Assembly: GCA_023253905.1 (NCBI GenBank)
Contig: JALREG010000373.1
Coordinates: forward strand, 1-12,730
From: Burkholderiaceae bacterium
GTDB lineage: Bacteria; Pseudomonadota; Gammaproteobacteria; Burkholderiales; Burkholderiaceae
Reading direction: 5' to 3'
Length of the DNA: 12,730 nucleotides
Part shown: one piece after another, positions 1 through 7,810 of the stretch
Layout of the letters: the number at the start of each line of letters is the position of its first letter
Position numbering within the stretch: position 1 is the first letter of the stretch
Made by a program: the position numbers and the translations under genes
The notes under the pieces: generated by a model
What the model was told of the DNA's origin: nothing
The model's database searches: none
What the model saw: the letters and a program-made list of their open reading frames with translations, nothing else

Positions 1-711
1 TTCGTGCGCGCATCCGCGTTCTATCCAATCGTGTTTCTCGATGACCGCGAGCGCGAGGCCTTTCGACCGGTGGCGCTTCTCGGCGTAGAGTCGGGCGAGA
101 ATCTGTGCGTCGACCCCGACGGGGCCTGGCTGAAGGGTGCCTACATTCCCGGCATTCTCAGGCGCTATCCTTTCGCGCTTGCAGATACCGAGCGCACCGA
201 CGAATACGCGGTCTGTGTCGATGCCGGCTCAGGTCTGCTTGATGAACATGAGGGGCTGCCACTCTTCAATGCCGACGGCGCACCCACCGAAACGCTGGAG
301 AACGTCAAGCGATTCCTGGGCGAACTTCAGCAGATGGATACGCTCACGCGACAGTTTTCCGCATTCCTCGCCAGTCACAACCTGCTTCGCCCGCTGAATC
401 TTCGCGTCCAAGTGGCGGGGTCGGCGCGCGATATCGCGGGCAGCTACGTCATCAATGAGGAGCGCTTCGACGCGCTGAACGATGCGGTTTTCCTCGAAAT
501 GCGTTCGCTCCGGTACCTGCAGCCGATCTACGCCCATCTGTCGTCGCTGCCGCAGATCGACCGTCTGGTGCGACTCAAGGAGGGGCAGCTCAGCGCAGCC
601 TCCACGCCAGCGCCCACGCCGGCGGCATCGATCGCGACACAATCGTCCCCCGCCGATGCCGAGTCCGCGTCGCGTCCACGCGCGCGGCGCCGTGCCGCTG
701 CGAAGTCCTGA
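1..711 (+). CDS. SapC family protein, 5' end cut by window edge
   Basis: SapC-family protein (Pfam SapC type), named after Campylobacter fetus SapC, which is encoded beside the S-layer secretion genes sapDEF; its biochemical role is not established. The frame is open from base 1. Its first codon (Phe) aligns with Phe40 of the complete paralogue at 6950-7690, so about 39 N-terminal residues lie outside the window, and the GTG at base 4 is an internal Val rather than a start. By eye about half the residues match the paralogue, including YPIVFL near the left edge, RRYPFAL, ENVKRFL.ELQQMD and the YVINEERF motif. This copy adds a Pro/Ala-rich tail of about 40 residues ending in a basic Arg/Lys cluster. 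It is followed after 30 bases by the GAF-HlyD gene, so the two are probably co-transcribed. The family call is firm; a role in surface-protein export is inferred from context. Confidence 0.88.
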   Translation, partial: FVRASAFYPIVFLDDREREAFRPVALLGVESGENLCVDPDGAWLKGAYIPGILRRYPFALADTERTDEYAVCVDAGSGLLDEHEGLPLFNADGAPTETLENVKRFLGELQQMDTLTRQFSAFLASHNLLRPLNLRVQVAGSARDIAGSYVINEERFDALNDAVFLEMRSLRYLQPIYAHLSSLPQIDRLVRLKEGQLSAASTPAPTPAASIATQSSPADAESASRPRARRRAAAKS

Positions 712-722
712 TCCCCTGCCAC

Positions 723-742
723 CCGAGCAGCACCGAGCAGCA
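723..742 (+). repeat. Tandem 10-bp direct repeat at the GAF-HlyD start
   Basis: The ten bases CCGAGCAGCA occur twice in direct succession (723-732 and 733-742), the second copy ending on the A of the ATG at 742. The repeat occupies the place where a Shine-Dalgarno sequence would be expected, and no GGAG-type site is seen there. It may be a simple local duplication. Its effect on translation is unknown. Confidence 0.6.
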
Positions 743-2652
743 TGAACGATCCAGGCTCCTCACGATCGCTACGACCGGTGCCAGCCGAACCCGGGAGCGC
801 CCGGGTCGATGCTAAGGCACTGCTGGCCGCGATCCAGCTTCTTCGGGTTGCGCCTCAGGACGATGTATTCTGGACTGAGTTTGCCCGCTGTTCGGCGCTG
901 CTTTGTCGAGCCCAGGCAGCAGTCTGCCTTCGATTTGGAGAGGGCGGCTGGCAGGCAATCGCCGACTGGCAGGCAACCCCTACCGGACTTTCGGGTCGCT
1001 GGCCGGCGCTCGCCGCCGATCTCGCTGAAAGGCTTGGCGAGAAGGGCTTCGGAACCGTACCCTCGGGGACGGGCATTCCGGTCATCGCACTGGGCATTCG
1101 GCTGCCGCAAGCGCAGTCTGCGCTCCTTGTCCTCGAGATTCCCGAGGCCGAACGTCCCCGCCTCAATGAGCTGGTGCTGCGGGCGCAACTGATTTCCGAT
1201 ATTCCGTCTGATGGACTGTCAGGCGTTTCTCAACGTGCACGCGATGCGCTCGTCCGACCCGATGGCGTCGGGCTGGAGGACCCGGCCGCCCGAGGCGCCT
1301 TGCTCGTCTGGCTGGACCTGGTGATCCAGGTCACGCGTCATCGACAGTTCGGGTCAGCATCGCTCGCCCTGGTGAATGGCATTGCCGCCCAGACCGGTTG
1401 GACCCAGGTGAGTCTCGGCTGGCGGCGCGGTCCGTACGTGCGGATGCGTGCGATCAGCCATCTTGATCGCTTCGAGCGACGCGCTGACCATGTTCGCCTC
1501 ATCGAATCCGCGATGGAAGAAACGCTCGATCATGACGCCGCGGTTCACGATCCCGGATCGGATGAAGCGGACGCCCCGGTTATCGCCCATGCACGTCTCA
1601 GGCAAGGATTGGGGTTTGGCGCGCTGCTCAGCATGCCCCTGCGTGGTGATGACGATGCAACCGAGGCCGTACTTCTGCTGGCACATGACGACACCAAGCC
1701 GCCTGCGGTTCCGCTCGAGGCGCTTGAGCTTGGTCTGCAGATGGTCATGCCCTGGCTCGCGGAACTCGAATTGCGTAACCGCTGGATTGGCGCTCGCGTA
1801 GGGCATCACCTCAGTCGGCTGGCGGTTGAGGCCGTGCGCATCAACCATATCGGACGCAAACTGCTTGCGATCTGTTCCGCGGCACTGCTGTTGTATGGAA
1901 TCTTCGGTACCTGGCCTCACCGTATCGACGCCAATGCCGAGCTGGTGACTGATAGCGCGCAGCTGCTCAACTCGCCCTTTGATGGTTACATGGATCAGGT
2001 GCTCGCCACCAGCGGCGACACGGTTCGTCAGGGGGCTGTCCTCGCGGTGCTCGACCGCCAGGAATTGCTGCTCCAGGAGTCCGAAATCCGGGCCGAAATC
2101 CGTCGCTTCACTGCCGAATCCGAGAAAGCGCGCGCAGCTGGGCAAACCGCGGACGTGCAGATCTCGATTGCTCGGCGCGCTCAGGCGCAGGCGCGTCTGG
2201 AGCGGACGCTCTATCAGCTCGAGCAGGCGCGCATCGTTGCGCCGTTTGACGGAGTGATTGTTGAGGGCGAGCGGCGCGAGCTCCTGGGCTCGCCGGTAAG
2301 GCGTGGTGATAAGGTGTTTCGTGTGGCGAAGGTTGAGGGCCTGTACGTCACGCTCTACATTCCCGAGGCCGACATGCGATTTATCACGCCCGAATCGCGG
2401 GGCGAAATCTCGCTGCTCAGCCAACCCGACCGAAACTACCCGATTCAGATCGAAGCGGTGATCCCCGTCGCGCAGGTCAAGCCTCAGGCGGGCAATCTTT
2501 TCATGGTGCGGGCCAGGCTGCTCGAATCGCCCGAGGCGTGGTGGCGTCCTGGCATGACCGGATTGGCGCGAATCGATGCCGGTCGGCAAAACATCCTGTG
2601 GCTGATGACCCGTCGCGCGATTGATGCGCTGCGGCTGAAGCTGTGGTGGTGA
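742..2652 (+). CDS. GAF-domain / HlyD-type membrane fusion protein
   Basis: Inner-membrane adaptor with a large cytoplasmic N-terminal region. Residues about 185-345 look like a GAF domain. One hydrophobic membrane segment follows (about 374-391), then a HlyD-type periplasmic part: first lipoyl half with SPFDGYM near 411-416, a helical hairpin about 441-495, second lipoyl half starting APFDGVIV near 500, and a beta-barrel region to about 620. The C-terminus is short and aromatic/basic (ends KLWW). At 636 residues it is much longer than ordinary HlyD adaptors because of the N-terminal region. HlyD-family proteins bridge an inner-membrane pump to a TolC channel. The GAF part could sense a ligand or bind the cytosolic ATPase, but neither is shown. 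No clear ribosome binding site precedes the ATG; a 10-bp tandem repeat sits there instead. The next gene starts 31 bases after the stop. Confidence 0.85.
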   Translation: MNDPGSSRSLRPVPAEPGSARVDAKALLAAIQLLRVAPQDDVFWTEFARCSALLCRAQAAVCLRFGEGGWQAIADWQATPTGLSGRWPALAADLAERLGEKGFGTVPSGTGIPVIALGIRLPQAQSALLVLEIPEAERPRLNELVLRAQLISDIPSDGLSGVSQRARDALVRPDGVGLEDPAARGALLVWLDLVIQVTRHRQFGSASLALVNGIAAQTGWTQVSLGWRRGPYVRMRAISHLDRFERRADHVRLIESAMEETLDHDAAVHDPGSDEADAPVIAHARLRQGLGFGALLSMPLRGDDDATEAVLLLAHDDTKPPAVPLEALELGLQMVMPWLAELELRNRWIGARVGHHLSRLAVEAVRINHIGRKLLAICSAALLLYGIFGTWPHRIDANAELVTDSAQLLNSPFDGYMDQVLATSGDTVRQGAVLAVLDRQELLLQESEIRAEIRRFTAESEKARAAGQTADVQISIARRAQAQARLERTLYQLEQARIVAPFDGVIVEGERRELLGSPVRRGDKVFRVAKVEGLYVTLYIPEADMRFITPESRGEISLLSQPDRNYPIQIEAVIPVAQVKPQAGNLFMVRARLLESPEAWWRPGMTGLARIDAGRQNILWLMTRRAIDALRLKLWW

Positions 2653-2683
2653 AGCGCCCGCTGTACGACGCCGGAGTCACGCG

Positions 2684-4834
2684 ATGACCGCCCAGACCTT
2701 CAGCGAGTCCTGGCACCGCATCGCCGAGGCGCGTATCGGTCTTCTGCCCAGCGTTCAGGTGCAGCGTCAGCGCTTTGGTGGCGCCGACTGGTATGTTCTT
2801 CAGGACCGATTCACCCAGCGTTTTTTTCGCCTGACGCCGCAGGCCTGGCGATTCGTGTCACGACTGTCCCCGCGACGCACGGTCGACCAGGCCTGGCGCG
2901 AATCGCTCGAAATGTTTCCTGCCGATGCGCCGAGCCAGCACGAGGTCATTCAGCTCCTCGGGCAGTTGCATCAGTCGAATCTGCTTTATTTCCGGAGTGA
3001 GCCCGATAGCGTCGAGATTTTCGACCGCTATCGCCAGTTCAAGCAGCGTGAGCTCTACGGCAAGCTGCTCGGCTTTCTCTATCTTCGGATCCCCGTCCTG
3101 AATCCGAACGACTGGCTGAACACCATCATGCCACTGATTCGGGCGATGGTGAGTGTGCCAGCAGCGCTGATCTGGCTGGTCGTGGTCGGGATCGGCGCCA
3201 AGGCGGCGCTGGAAAATTTGCCGCAAATCGCTGATCAGACACAAGGTGTGCTGGCGCTCGACAACCTGATCTGGCTCTACCTGTGCATGGCTGCGATGAA
3301 GGTCTTGCATGAGCTCGCGCATGCGTTTGTCTGCAAACGATTCGGTGGTGAAGTGCATGTGTTTGGCATCATGCTACTGGTCATGGCGCCGCTGCCCTAT
3401 GTGGATGCCACCGCGAGCTGGGCCTTTCGAAGTCGATATGAGCGCGCGCTGGTGGGGGCGGTTGGCGTGCTCTCCGAGCTCTTCATGGCCGCGGTGGGGG
3501 CGATCGTCTGGGCCAATACGGGCCCCGGGCTTGTCCATACGCTCGCCTTCAATGTCATGTTGCTGGGCTCCATATCGAGCCTTCTATTTAACGGCAACCC
3601 CCTGCTGCGATTCGACGCTTACTACGTCCTTTGCGATCTGATCGATATCCCGAACCTCTATCAGCGGGCAAACCAGCAGTGGCTTTATTTCGCAGACCGG
3701 TATCTGCTCGGAACCCGTGATGCAAAGGGCCCATCGACCGACACCCGTGAGTGGTGGTGGCTCACCGGATATGGCGGTCTCAGTTTCATCTATCGGATGC
3801 TGGTGGTTGCGCTGGTCCTCGAGTACGTGGCCGACCAATGGTTCCTGCTTGGCGTGGTGTTCGCTCTCACGACCTTCATCATGCTGGTGGTTATCCCGCT
3901 TGGAAAGCTGTTTGGGCATCTGGCCGGGCCGGCGGTGTCGCGTAATCGAACCCGGGCCATCGTCGCCAGTGTTGTGGGACTGCTGGTCCCGGTTTTGCTG
4001 GTGTCGCTGCTGCCGTGGCGCGCCTCGATTCGGGCACCTGGCGTCATCGAATCGGTCTCCGCCAATTCAGTTACCCCCGGCATGGCGGGGCGTCTGGATG
4101 CGTTACACGTCAGGAATGGCGACCGCGTGAAAGCAGGCCAGCCGATCGCGCAGTTGAGCAATCCCGAACTCGAGTATGAAATTCGAGCTTCCCGACACCA
4201 GATCACCGAAACCGAGCTCATGCGCAACCAGGCGCTGGCCACCGCGCCTGCCGATGTTCAGCCGCTCCAGCGGCGGCTGGCCATGCTTCGCGACAGGTTG
4301 ACCGAGCTCGAGTACCGCTTTGAACAACTGAAGGTGGTGGCCCGTCACGACGGAACATTCGTTGCGCCCAGAGTGAGCGAGAAACTGGGTAGCTGGGTTC
4401 AGCGAGGCGAATCCCTCGGGGATGTGGTCGATCTCGAGAATCTGCGCTTCGTGGCTGTAGTCACTCAGCAGCAGGCGGACGAGCTGTTCACGTCAACGAT
4501 CGAAAACGTTGCAATCCGATTGAGTGGCCAGATTGACCGAGAGGTTCAGTCGACCGAGTTCAACGTGCTGCCCTATCAGCGGCAGCGACTTGCATCGGCA
4601 GCGCTCGGCTGGAATGCGGGTGGAACCATCCCGGTTCGACAGGATGACCAGAAGGGTGAGATCGCAAGCGACCCCTTCTTCGAGGTGCGGGTACGACTCG
4701 ACCACACCACCCCGGATCTGCTCACGTTGAACGGACTCACGGGGCATCTGCGTGTGGCGCTTGCGCCGGTACCCCTCTTGAACCAATGGCGCAAGTGGGC
4801 CATGCAGCAGATGCAGAAGCGTTACCAGATCTGA
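2684..4834 (+). CDS. PqqD-like / M50 metalloprotease / HlyD fusion, inner membrane
   Basis: Three parts are visible in 716 residues. (1) Residues about 24-103 resemble PqqD or RRE peptide-binding domains (WYVLQDRFTQRFFRLTPQAW, then a helical block). (2) A polytopic M50 (site-2-protease-like) membrane region follows, with zinc motif HELAH at 209-213 and the second conserved block NGNPLLRFDAYY starting at Asn303, whose Asp311 is the expected third metal ligand; the usual Gly after this Asp is Ala here. (3) After a final membrane segment (about 426-445) comes a periplasmic HlyD-like part with two lipoyl halves (about 455-500 and 549-595) around a helical hairpin. The ATG is supported by GGAG at 2673-2676, seven bases upstream. 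Catalytic residues appear intact, so proteolysis is possible, though members of such fusions may act purely as transport scaffolds. The SecA-like gene starts one base after its stop. Confidence 0.87.
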   Translation: MTAQTFSESWHRIAEARIGLLPSVQVQRQRFGGADWYVLQDRFTQRFFRLTPQAWRFVSRLSPRRTVDQAWRESLEMFPADAPSQHEVIQLLGQLHQSNLLYFRSEPDSVEIFDRYRQFKQRELYGKLLGFLYLRIPVLNPNDWLNTIMPLIRAMVSVPAALIWLVVVGIGAKAALENLPQIADQTQGVLALDNLIWLYLCMAAMKVLHELAHAFVCKRFGGEVHVFGIMLLVMAPLPYVDATASWAFRSRYERALVGAVGVLSELFMAAVGAIVWANTGPGLVHTLAFNVMLLGSISSLLFNGNPLLRFDAYYVLCDLIDIPNLYQRANQQWLYFADRYLLGTRDAKGPSTDTREWWWLTGYGGLSFIYRMLVVALVLEYVADQWFLLGVVFALTTFIMLVVIPLGKLFGHLAGPAVSRNRTRAIVASVVGLLVPVLLVSLLPWRASIRAPGVIESVSANSVTPGMAGRLDALHVRNGDRVKAGQPIAQLSNPELEYEIRASRHQITETELMRNQALATAPADVQPLQRRLAMLRDRLTELEYRFEQLKVVARHDGTFVAPRVSEKLGSWVQRGESLGDVVDLENLRFVAVVTQQQADELFTSTIENVAIRLSGQIDREVQSTEFNVLPYQRQRLASAALGWNAGGTIPVRQDDQKGEIASDPFFEVRVRLDHTTPDLLTLNGLTGHLRVALAPVPLLNQWRKWAMQQMQKRYQI

Positions 4835-4835
4835 T

Positions 4836-6845
4836 ATGAGCCCGTCCGGCCCGCAGCGCGCCTTGCGTTGGTATCCACCGCGTGAGGAAGTACCCGTTAC
4901 AGGTGAACGCTGGTCCGATTGGCGCCGCTGGCTCTGGTTCCGTTCTGGCCTGGCCGCGGCGAGGATCCGGGCCGAGGCCCGCGATGTGGTCAAGCAGGCC
5001 GCGCTGCTCGGTTCGCTGAGCGACCAGGAATTATCGGCAGAGCTTGCGAGAGCCAGTGCCACCCTGTCGCGTGCCTGGCGGCGGGGTGTGCCCGCCGACC
5101 GCAATCTGCTCCTCTCCACCCTCGCACATGTTTGCGAGGGAGCTTTGCGGCGCGTTGGGATGAAGCCCTACCCGGTGCAGGTGCAAGCCGCGCTCGGACT
5201 CCTGGAGGGGTGTGCTGTCCAGATGAATGCGGGGGAGGGCAAGACGCTCTCGGTGGCGCTGGCTGCCTCGATGCATGGTCTCTCAGGGCGACATTGCCAC
5301 GTCGTTACCGCCAATGATTACCTTGCAGGGCGGGATGTAGAACTCATGCGGCCGCTCTTCGAGCTTTGCAGCCTGAGTGCCGCGGCGGTGAATCCCGAGT
5401 CCGACCCTGATGAGCGTATCGGTTGCTATGCGCACGATCTGGTGTACGCAACGGGCAAGGAACTGCTCGCCGACTTTCTGCGTGACCGGCTGGGCGGGGC
5501 CAGTTCCGGCACGGGCGCGTTGCGAATGCTTCGGGCGATGCGAGCCGGACACGGCTCGGTTGTGATGCGAGGGCTCGATGCGGCAATCGTCGACGAGGCG
5601 GACAGCGTTCTGATCGATGAGGCCACTACGCCGCTCATCATCTCCTCGGGCGAAGGCAACGAAATGCTGATGGAGGCGGTCCGCGTTGCCCGCGATCTTT
5701 GTGATGAGCTGGTCGAAGGCCGTCACTACAAGATCGACCAGCGCTTTCGTGATCTCGATTTCACCGAAGAAGGGCGGGCCTTCATCGAGGAGATCACTCA
5801 GCATCTCCCAGGGCTGTGGCGCTCGGAGGCGCGTCGCGAGGACCTTCTTGGCCAGGCGGTGGTGGCGCGCGACCTGTTCGAGCGCGACCGGCACTACATC
5901 GTGCAGGACGACGAGGTGGTGATCGTCGATGAAAATACGGGCCGTACCATGCCCGGCCGATCCTGGAGTTACGGTCTTCATCAGGCGGTCGAGGCGCGAG
6001 CAGGCGTCGAGATGACCGAGCCGGCACGGACCATCGCCCGGATGAGCTTTCAGGATTTTTACGCGCGCTACCGCCACCTGTCTGGCGCCAGCGGCACGCT
6101 CCAGGGCGTGGGTTTCGAACTCTGGCGGACCTACGGCTTGCCCTCCATCGTCGTGCCCCCGCGCCTGCGCAGCCAATTGCAGGTGCCGCGTCCGCGGCAT
6201 TTCGCCACCTGGGATCGAAAATTCGAGGCCTTGATCGAGACTGCGGTCGCTCTCCAGGCGGAGGGGAAGGCGGTGCTGGTGGGGACACGCCGGATCAGCG
6301 ACAGCGAGCGCGTGGCCGAGGCGTTCTCCGTTCGGGGCGTCGAGTGTGCGGTCCTCAATGCCAAGCAGCATGACCAGGAGGCGATGGTGATCGCCGCGGC
6401 AGGTGAAGCAGGGCGCGTCACGGTGGCGACCAACATGGCGGGCCGGGGAACCGACATTCTTTTGAGCGCCGAGGTAATGGCCAACGGTGGGCTGCATGTT
6501 CTGATGCTCGAGCCGCATGAGTCTTCGAGGGTAGACTGGCAGCTCTTCGGACGTGCGGGCCGGCAGGGGGCACCAGGGTTTGCCCGTGCTTTTGTCAGTC
6601 TGGAGGACGATCTGCTCAAGCGCCATATCGCCTGGTTCGCCAAGCCGCTCGCCTGGCTGGCGACGCTTGCACCGCTTCGTCCGCTGCTGGTTTCGAGCCT
6701 TGTCTGGCTTGCTCAAGCGCGTGCGCAGGCGCTCGCCTGGAGCAGTCGGCGGATGCTTCGGTCATTTGAAAAACGGCTCAACCGACAGCTTTCTTTCGCG
6801 GGTGACCCGGGGAAACCCGGGGCTGGCCCGGGCGGGCCAGGTTGA
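4836..6845 (+). CDS. Short SecA-like ATPase (C-terminally truncated paralogue)
   Basis: Clearly a SecA-family DEAD motor: Q-motif-like YPVQVQ, Walker A AGEGKT at 132-137 (Lys136), VTANDYLAGRD, Walker B VDEAD at 252-256 followed by SVLIDEATTPLIIS, a retained preprotein-crosslinking region up to VDENTGRTMPGR, then NBD2 with VLNAKQH, NMAGRGTDI (533-541) and QLFGRAGRQG (569-578). The ATP-binding and hydrolysis motifs all look intact. At 669 residues it is well below the roughly 830-900 of housekeeping SecA. After NBD2 only the start of the helical scaffold remains, behind a hydrophobic stretch (PLAWLATLAPLRPLLVSSLV). The two-helix finger region, wing domain and zinc-binding C-tail are absent. It ends in a Gly/Pro-rich tail. 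Start TGATATG lies one base after the previous stop, implying translational coupling. It is a specialised ATPase, probably not the general secA; pairing with the adjacent M50-HlyD protein is inferred. Confidence 0.92.
   Translation: MSPSGPQRALRWYPPREEVPVTGERWSDWRRWLWFRSGLAAARIRAEARDVVKQAALLGSLSDQELSAELARASATLSRAWRRGVPADRNLLLSTLAHVCEGALRRVGMKPYPVQVQAALGLLEGCAVQMNAGEGKTLSVALAASMHGLSGRHCHVVTANDYLAGRDVELMRPLFELCSLSAAAVNPESDPDERIGCYAHDLVYATGKELLADFLRDRLGGASSGTGALRMLRAMRAGHGSVVMRGLDAAIVDEADSVLIDEATTPLIISSGEGNEMLMEAVRVARDLCDELVEGRHYKIDQRFRDLDFTEEGRAFIEEITQHLPGLWRSEARREDLLGQAVVARDLFERDRHYIVQDDEVVIVDENTGRTMPGRSWSYGLHQAVEARAGVEMTEPARTIARMSFQDFYARYRHLSGASGTLQGVGFELWRTYGLPSIVVPPRLRSQLQVPRPRHFATWDRKFEALIETAVALQAEGKAVLVGTRRISDSERVAEAFSVRGVECAVLNAKQHDQEAMVIAAAGEAGRVTVATNMAGRGTDILLSAEVMANGGLHVLMLEPHESSRVDWQLFGRAGRQGAPGFARAFVSLEDDLLKRHIAWFAKPLAWLATLAPLRPLLVSSLVWLAQARAQALAWSSRRMLRSFEKRLNRQLSFAGDPGKPGAGPGGPG
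6823..6840 (+). other. GC-rich hairpin at the 3' end of the SecA-like gene
   Basis: CTGGCCC (6823-6829) and GGGCCAG (6834-6840) form a perfect 7-bp inverted repeat with a 4-base loop. It is preceded by two CCCGGG blocks separated by GAAA (6806-6821) that can form another stem. No T-tract follows directly, so this is not a standard intrinsic terminator. It could pause polymerase, protect the transcript end, or simply reflect the Gly/Pro codons it encodes. Confidence 0.4.
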
Positions 6846-6898
6846 GATATCGGTTTGCAGAATTTCGTCAGATTTTGTAAGCCACCAGCCTGATTTTT

Positions 6899-6909
6899 CC
6901 TGCTATTCT
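6899..6909 (+). promoter_or_regulatory. Possible extended -10 promoter for the second sapC-like gene
   Basis: In the 104-base gap before the second SapC gene, TGCTATTCT (6901-6909) matches an extended -10 (TGn-TATTCT, four of six bases of TATAAT). No good -35 hexamer lies about 17 bases upstream. The surrounding stretch is more AT-rich than the genes. A separate promoter here is plausible because the gene has its own terminator, but the sequence evidence is weak. Confidence 0.3.
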
Positions 6910-6949
6910 CGACCTTCTTTCACGTTTACCTACATACCGGAGTCTCAAG

Positions 6950-7690
6950 ATGTTCCAGAAAGTCGTCCCGATCAACCGTGAGCGCCACGCCAGTAAAAAA
7001 ATCAAACAGGCTACCGGTTTCGGGTTTGCATCAGGTTTCCATCTTGCCTACGTCACCATTCATGAGTTTGCGCGGGCTGCCGCCATCTATCCGATCGTTT
7101 TCCTTGAGGATAAGGAAGCTGACGAGTTTCGTCCGGTCGTTCTGCTTGGTCTCGAAGCCGGCGAAAATCTGTTTGTAGGCACCGATGGCAAGTGGCAGGC
7201 CTCCTATGTTCCCGCCATCATCCGTCGTTACCCCTTCGCCCTGTCCCGCACCGATGAGCAGGATCGGTTCACCATCTGCATCGACGAAGACAGCGATCTC
7301 GTGAATGACGCAGAGGGCGCTGCGCTGTTCGACGACAAGGGCGAGCCCACCGAGGTCATCGAGAACGTCAAGCGCTATCTGGCCGAACTGCAGCAGATGG
7401 ACGTCATCACCCGTGACTTCTGCAAGTACATGGCTGAGCACAACATGTTCACGCCGCTCAACATGCGTGTTCGCGACACCGATCGCGTCAAGAACATCAC
7501 CGGCTGCTATGTCATCAACGAGGAGCGTCTGAACAACCTCTCCGACGAGCGACACCTCGAGCTGCGCACCAAGCGCTATCTGCCCGCGGTTTATGCGCAG
7601 CTGATCTCGCTCGCCCAAATCGAGCGTCTGGTCACTCTCCGCAGCGGCGGCGAAGCACCCACGATCACCGCTGATTCCCAAGCGGCCTGA
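6950..7690 (+). CDS. SapC family protein, complete copy
   Basis: Second SapC-family protein in the window, 246 residues, the usual length for the family. Start ATG is well supported by GGAG at 6939-6942 with a 7-base spacer, and by an N-terminus (MFQKVVPINRERHASKK) that reads as a natural beginning. Shared blocks with the truncated copy at the left edge include YPIVFLEDKE, FRPVVLLGLE, RRYPFALS, ENVKRYLAELQQMD and YVINEERL. No signal peptide or membrane segment is apparent, so it is probably cytoplasmic or associated with the machinery rather than a secreted S-layer subunit. Strong ribosome binding site, preference for C-ending codons and a dedicated terminator suggest it is made in larger amounts than its neighbours (inference). 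Function in the family is unproven; context points to surface-protein export. Confidence 0.92.
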   Translation: MFQKVVPINRERHASKKIKQATGFGFASGFHLAYVTIHEFARAAAIYPIVFLEDKEADEFRPVVLLGLEAGENLFVGTDGKWQASYVPAIIRRYPFALSRTDEQDRFTICIDEDSDLVNDAEGAALFDDKGEPTEVIENVKRYLAELQQMDVITRDFCKYMAEHNMFTPLNMRVRDTDRVKNITGCYVINEERLNNLSDERHLELRTKRYLPAVYAQLISLAQIERLVTLRSGGEAPTITADSQAA

Positions 7691-7707
7691 CCGTTACGCA
7701 GCTTCGC

Positions 7708-7742
7708 CCTCACCGTAACCGTTCATCCGGCGCGCGGTGAGG
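7708..7742 (+). other. Inverted repeat upstream of the terminator
   Basis: CCTCACCG (7708-7715) and CGGTGAGG (7735-7742) are perfect 8-base complements with a 19-base loop, located between the sapC-like stop codon and the terminator hairpin. A second smaller pair, GTTACG (7693-7698) and CGTAAC (7714-7719), overlaps the left arm and could form a competing fold. This may stabilise the sapC mRNA end or take part in read-through control; neither is shown. Confidence 0.45.
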
Positions 7743-7755
7743 ATCAGGTTGTCCC

Positions 7756-7796
7756 AGTGGCCCGGAAATTTGTTTCCCTTCCGGGCCATTTCTTTT
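7756..7796 (+). terminator. Intrinsic terminator after the second sapC-like gene
   Basis: A perfect 10-bp stem, TGGCCCGGAA (7758-7767) with TTCCGGGCCA (7779-7788), encloses an 11-base loop and is followed directly by TTTCTTTT (7789-7796). Outer G-U and A-U pairs can extend the stem to 7756. This is a textbook Rho-independent terminator. It separates the sapC-like gene from the TolC-like gene, so the latter depends on read-through or its own promoter. It also argues against a TolC start at the GTG at 7757, which lies inside the stem. Confidence 0.85.
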
Positions 7797-7810
7797 GCTG
7801 CCGGACTAAA

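Noticed and set aside
4..6. GTG as the start codon of the first SapC-family gene
   Set aside because: The frame is open to base 1 and aligns with an internal position (residue 41) of the complete paralogue, so the real start lies upstream of the window.
1354..2589. Long minus-strand reading frame (411 codons) opposite the GAF-HlyD gene
   Set aside because: It lies wholly antisense to a gene with recognisable domains, its product is rich in Arg/His without family features, and it is expected from GC-rich codon bias.
5283..6716. Long minus-strand reading frame (477 codons) opposite the SecA-like gene
   Set aside because: The plus strand encodes intact SecA motifs throughout; the antisense product shows no domain pattern.
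7757..7810. N-terminal extension of the TolC-like protein from GTG 7757
   Set aside because: This segment is the terminator stem, loop and T-tract, and the extension would place 18 extra residues ahead of a well-formed signal peptide.
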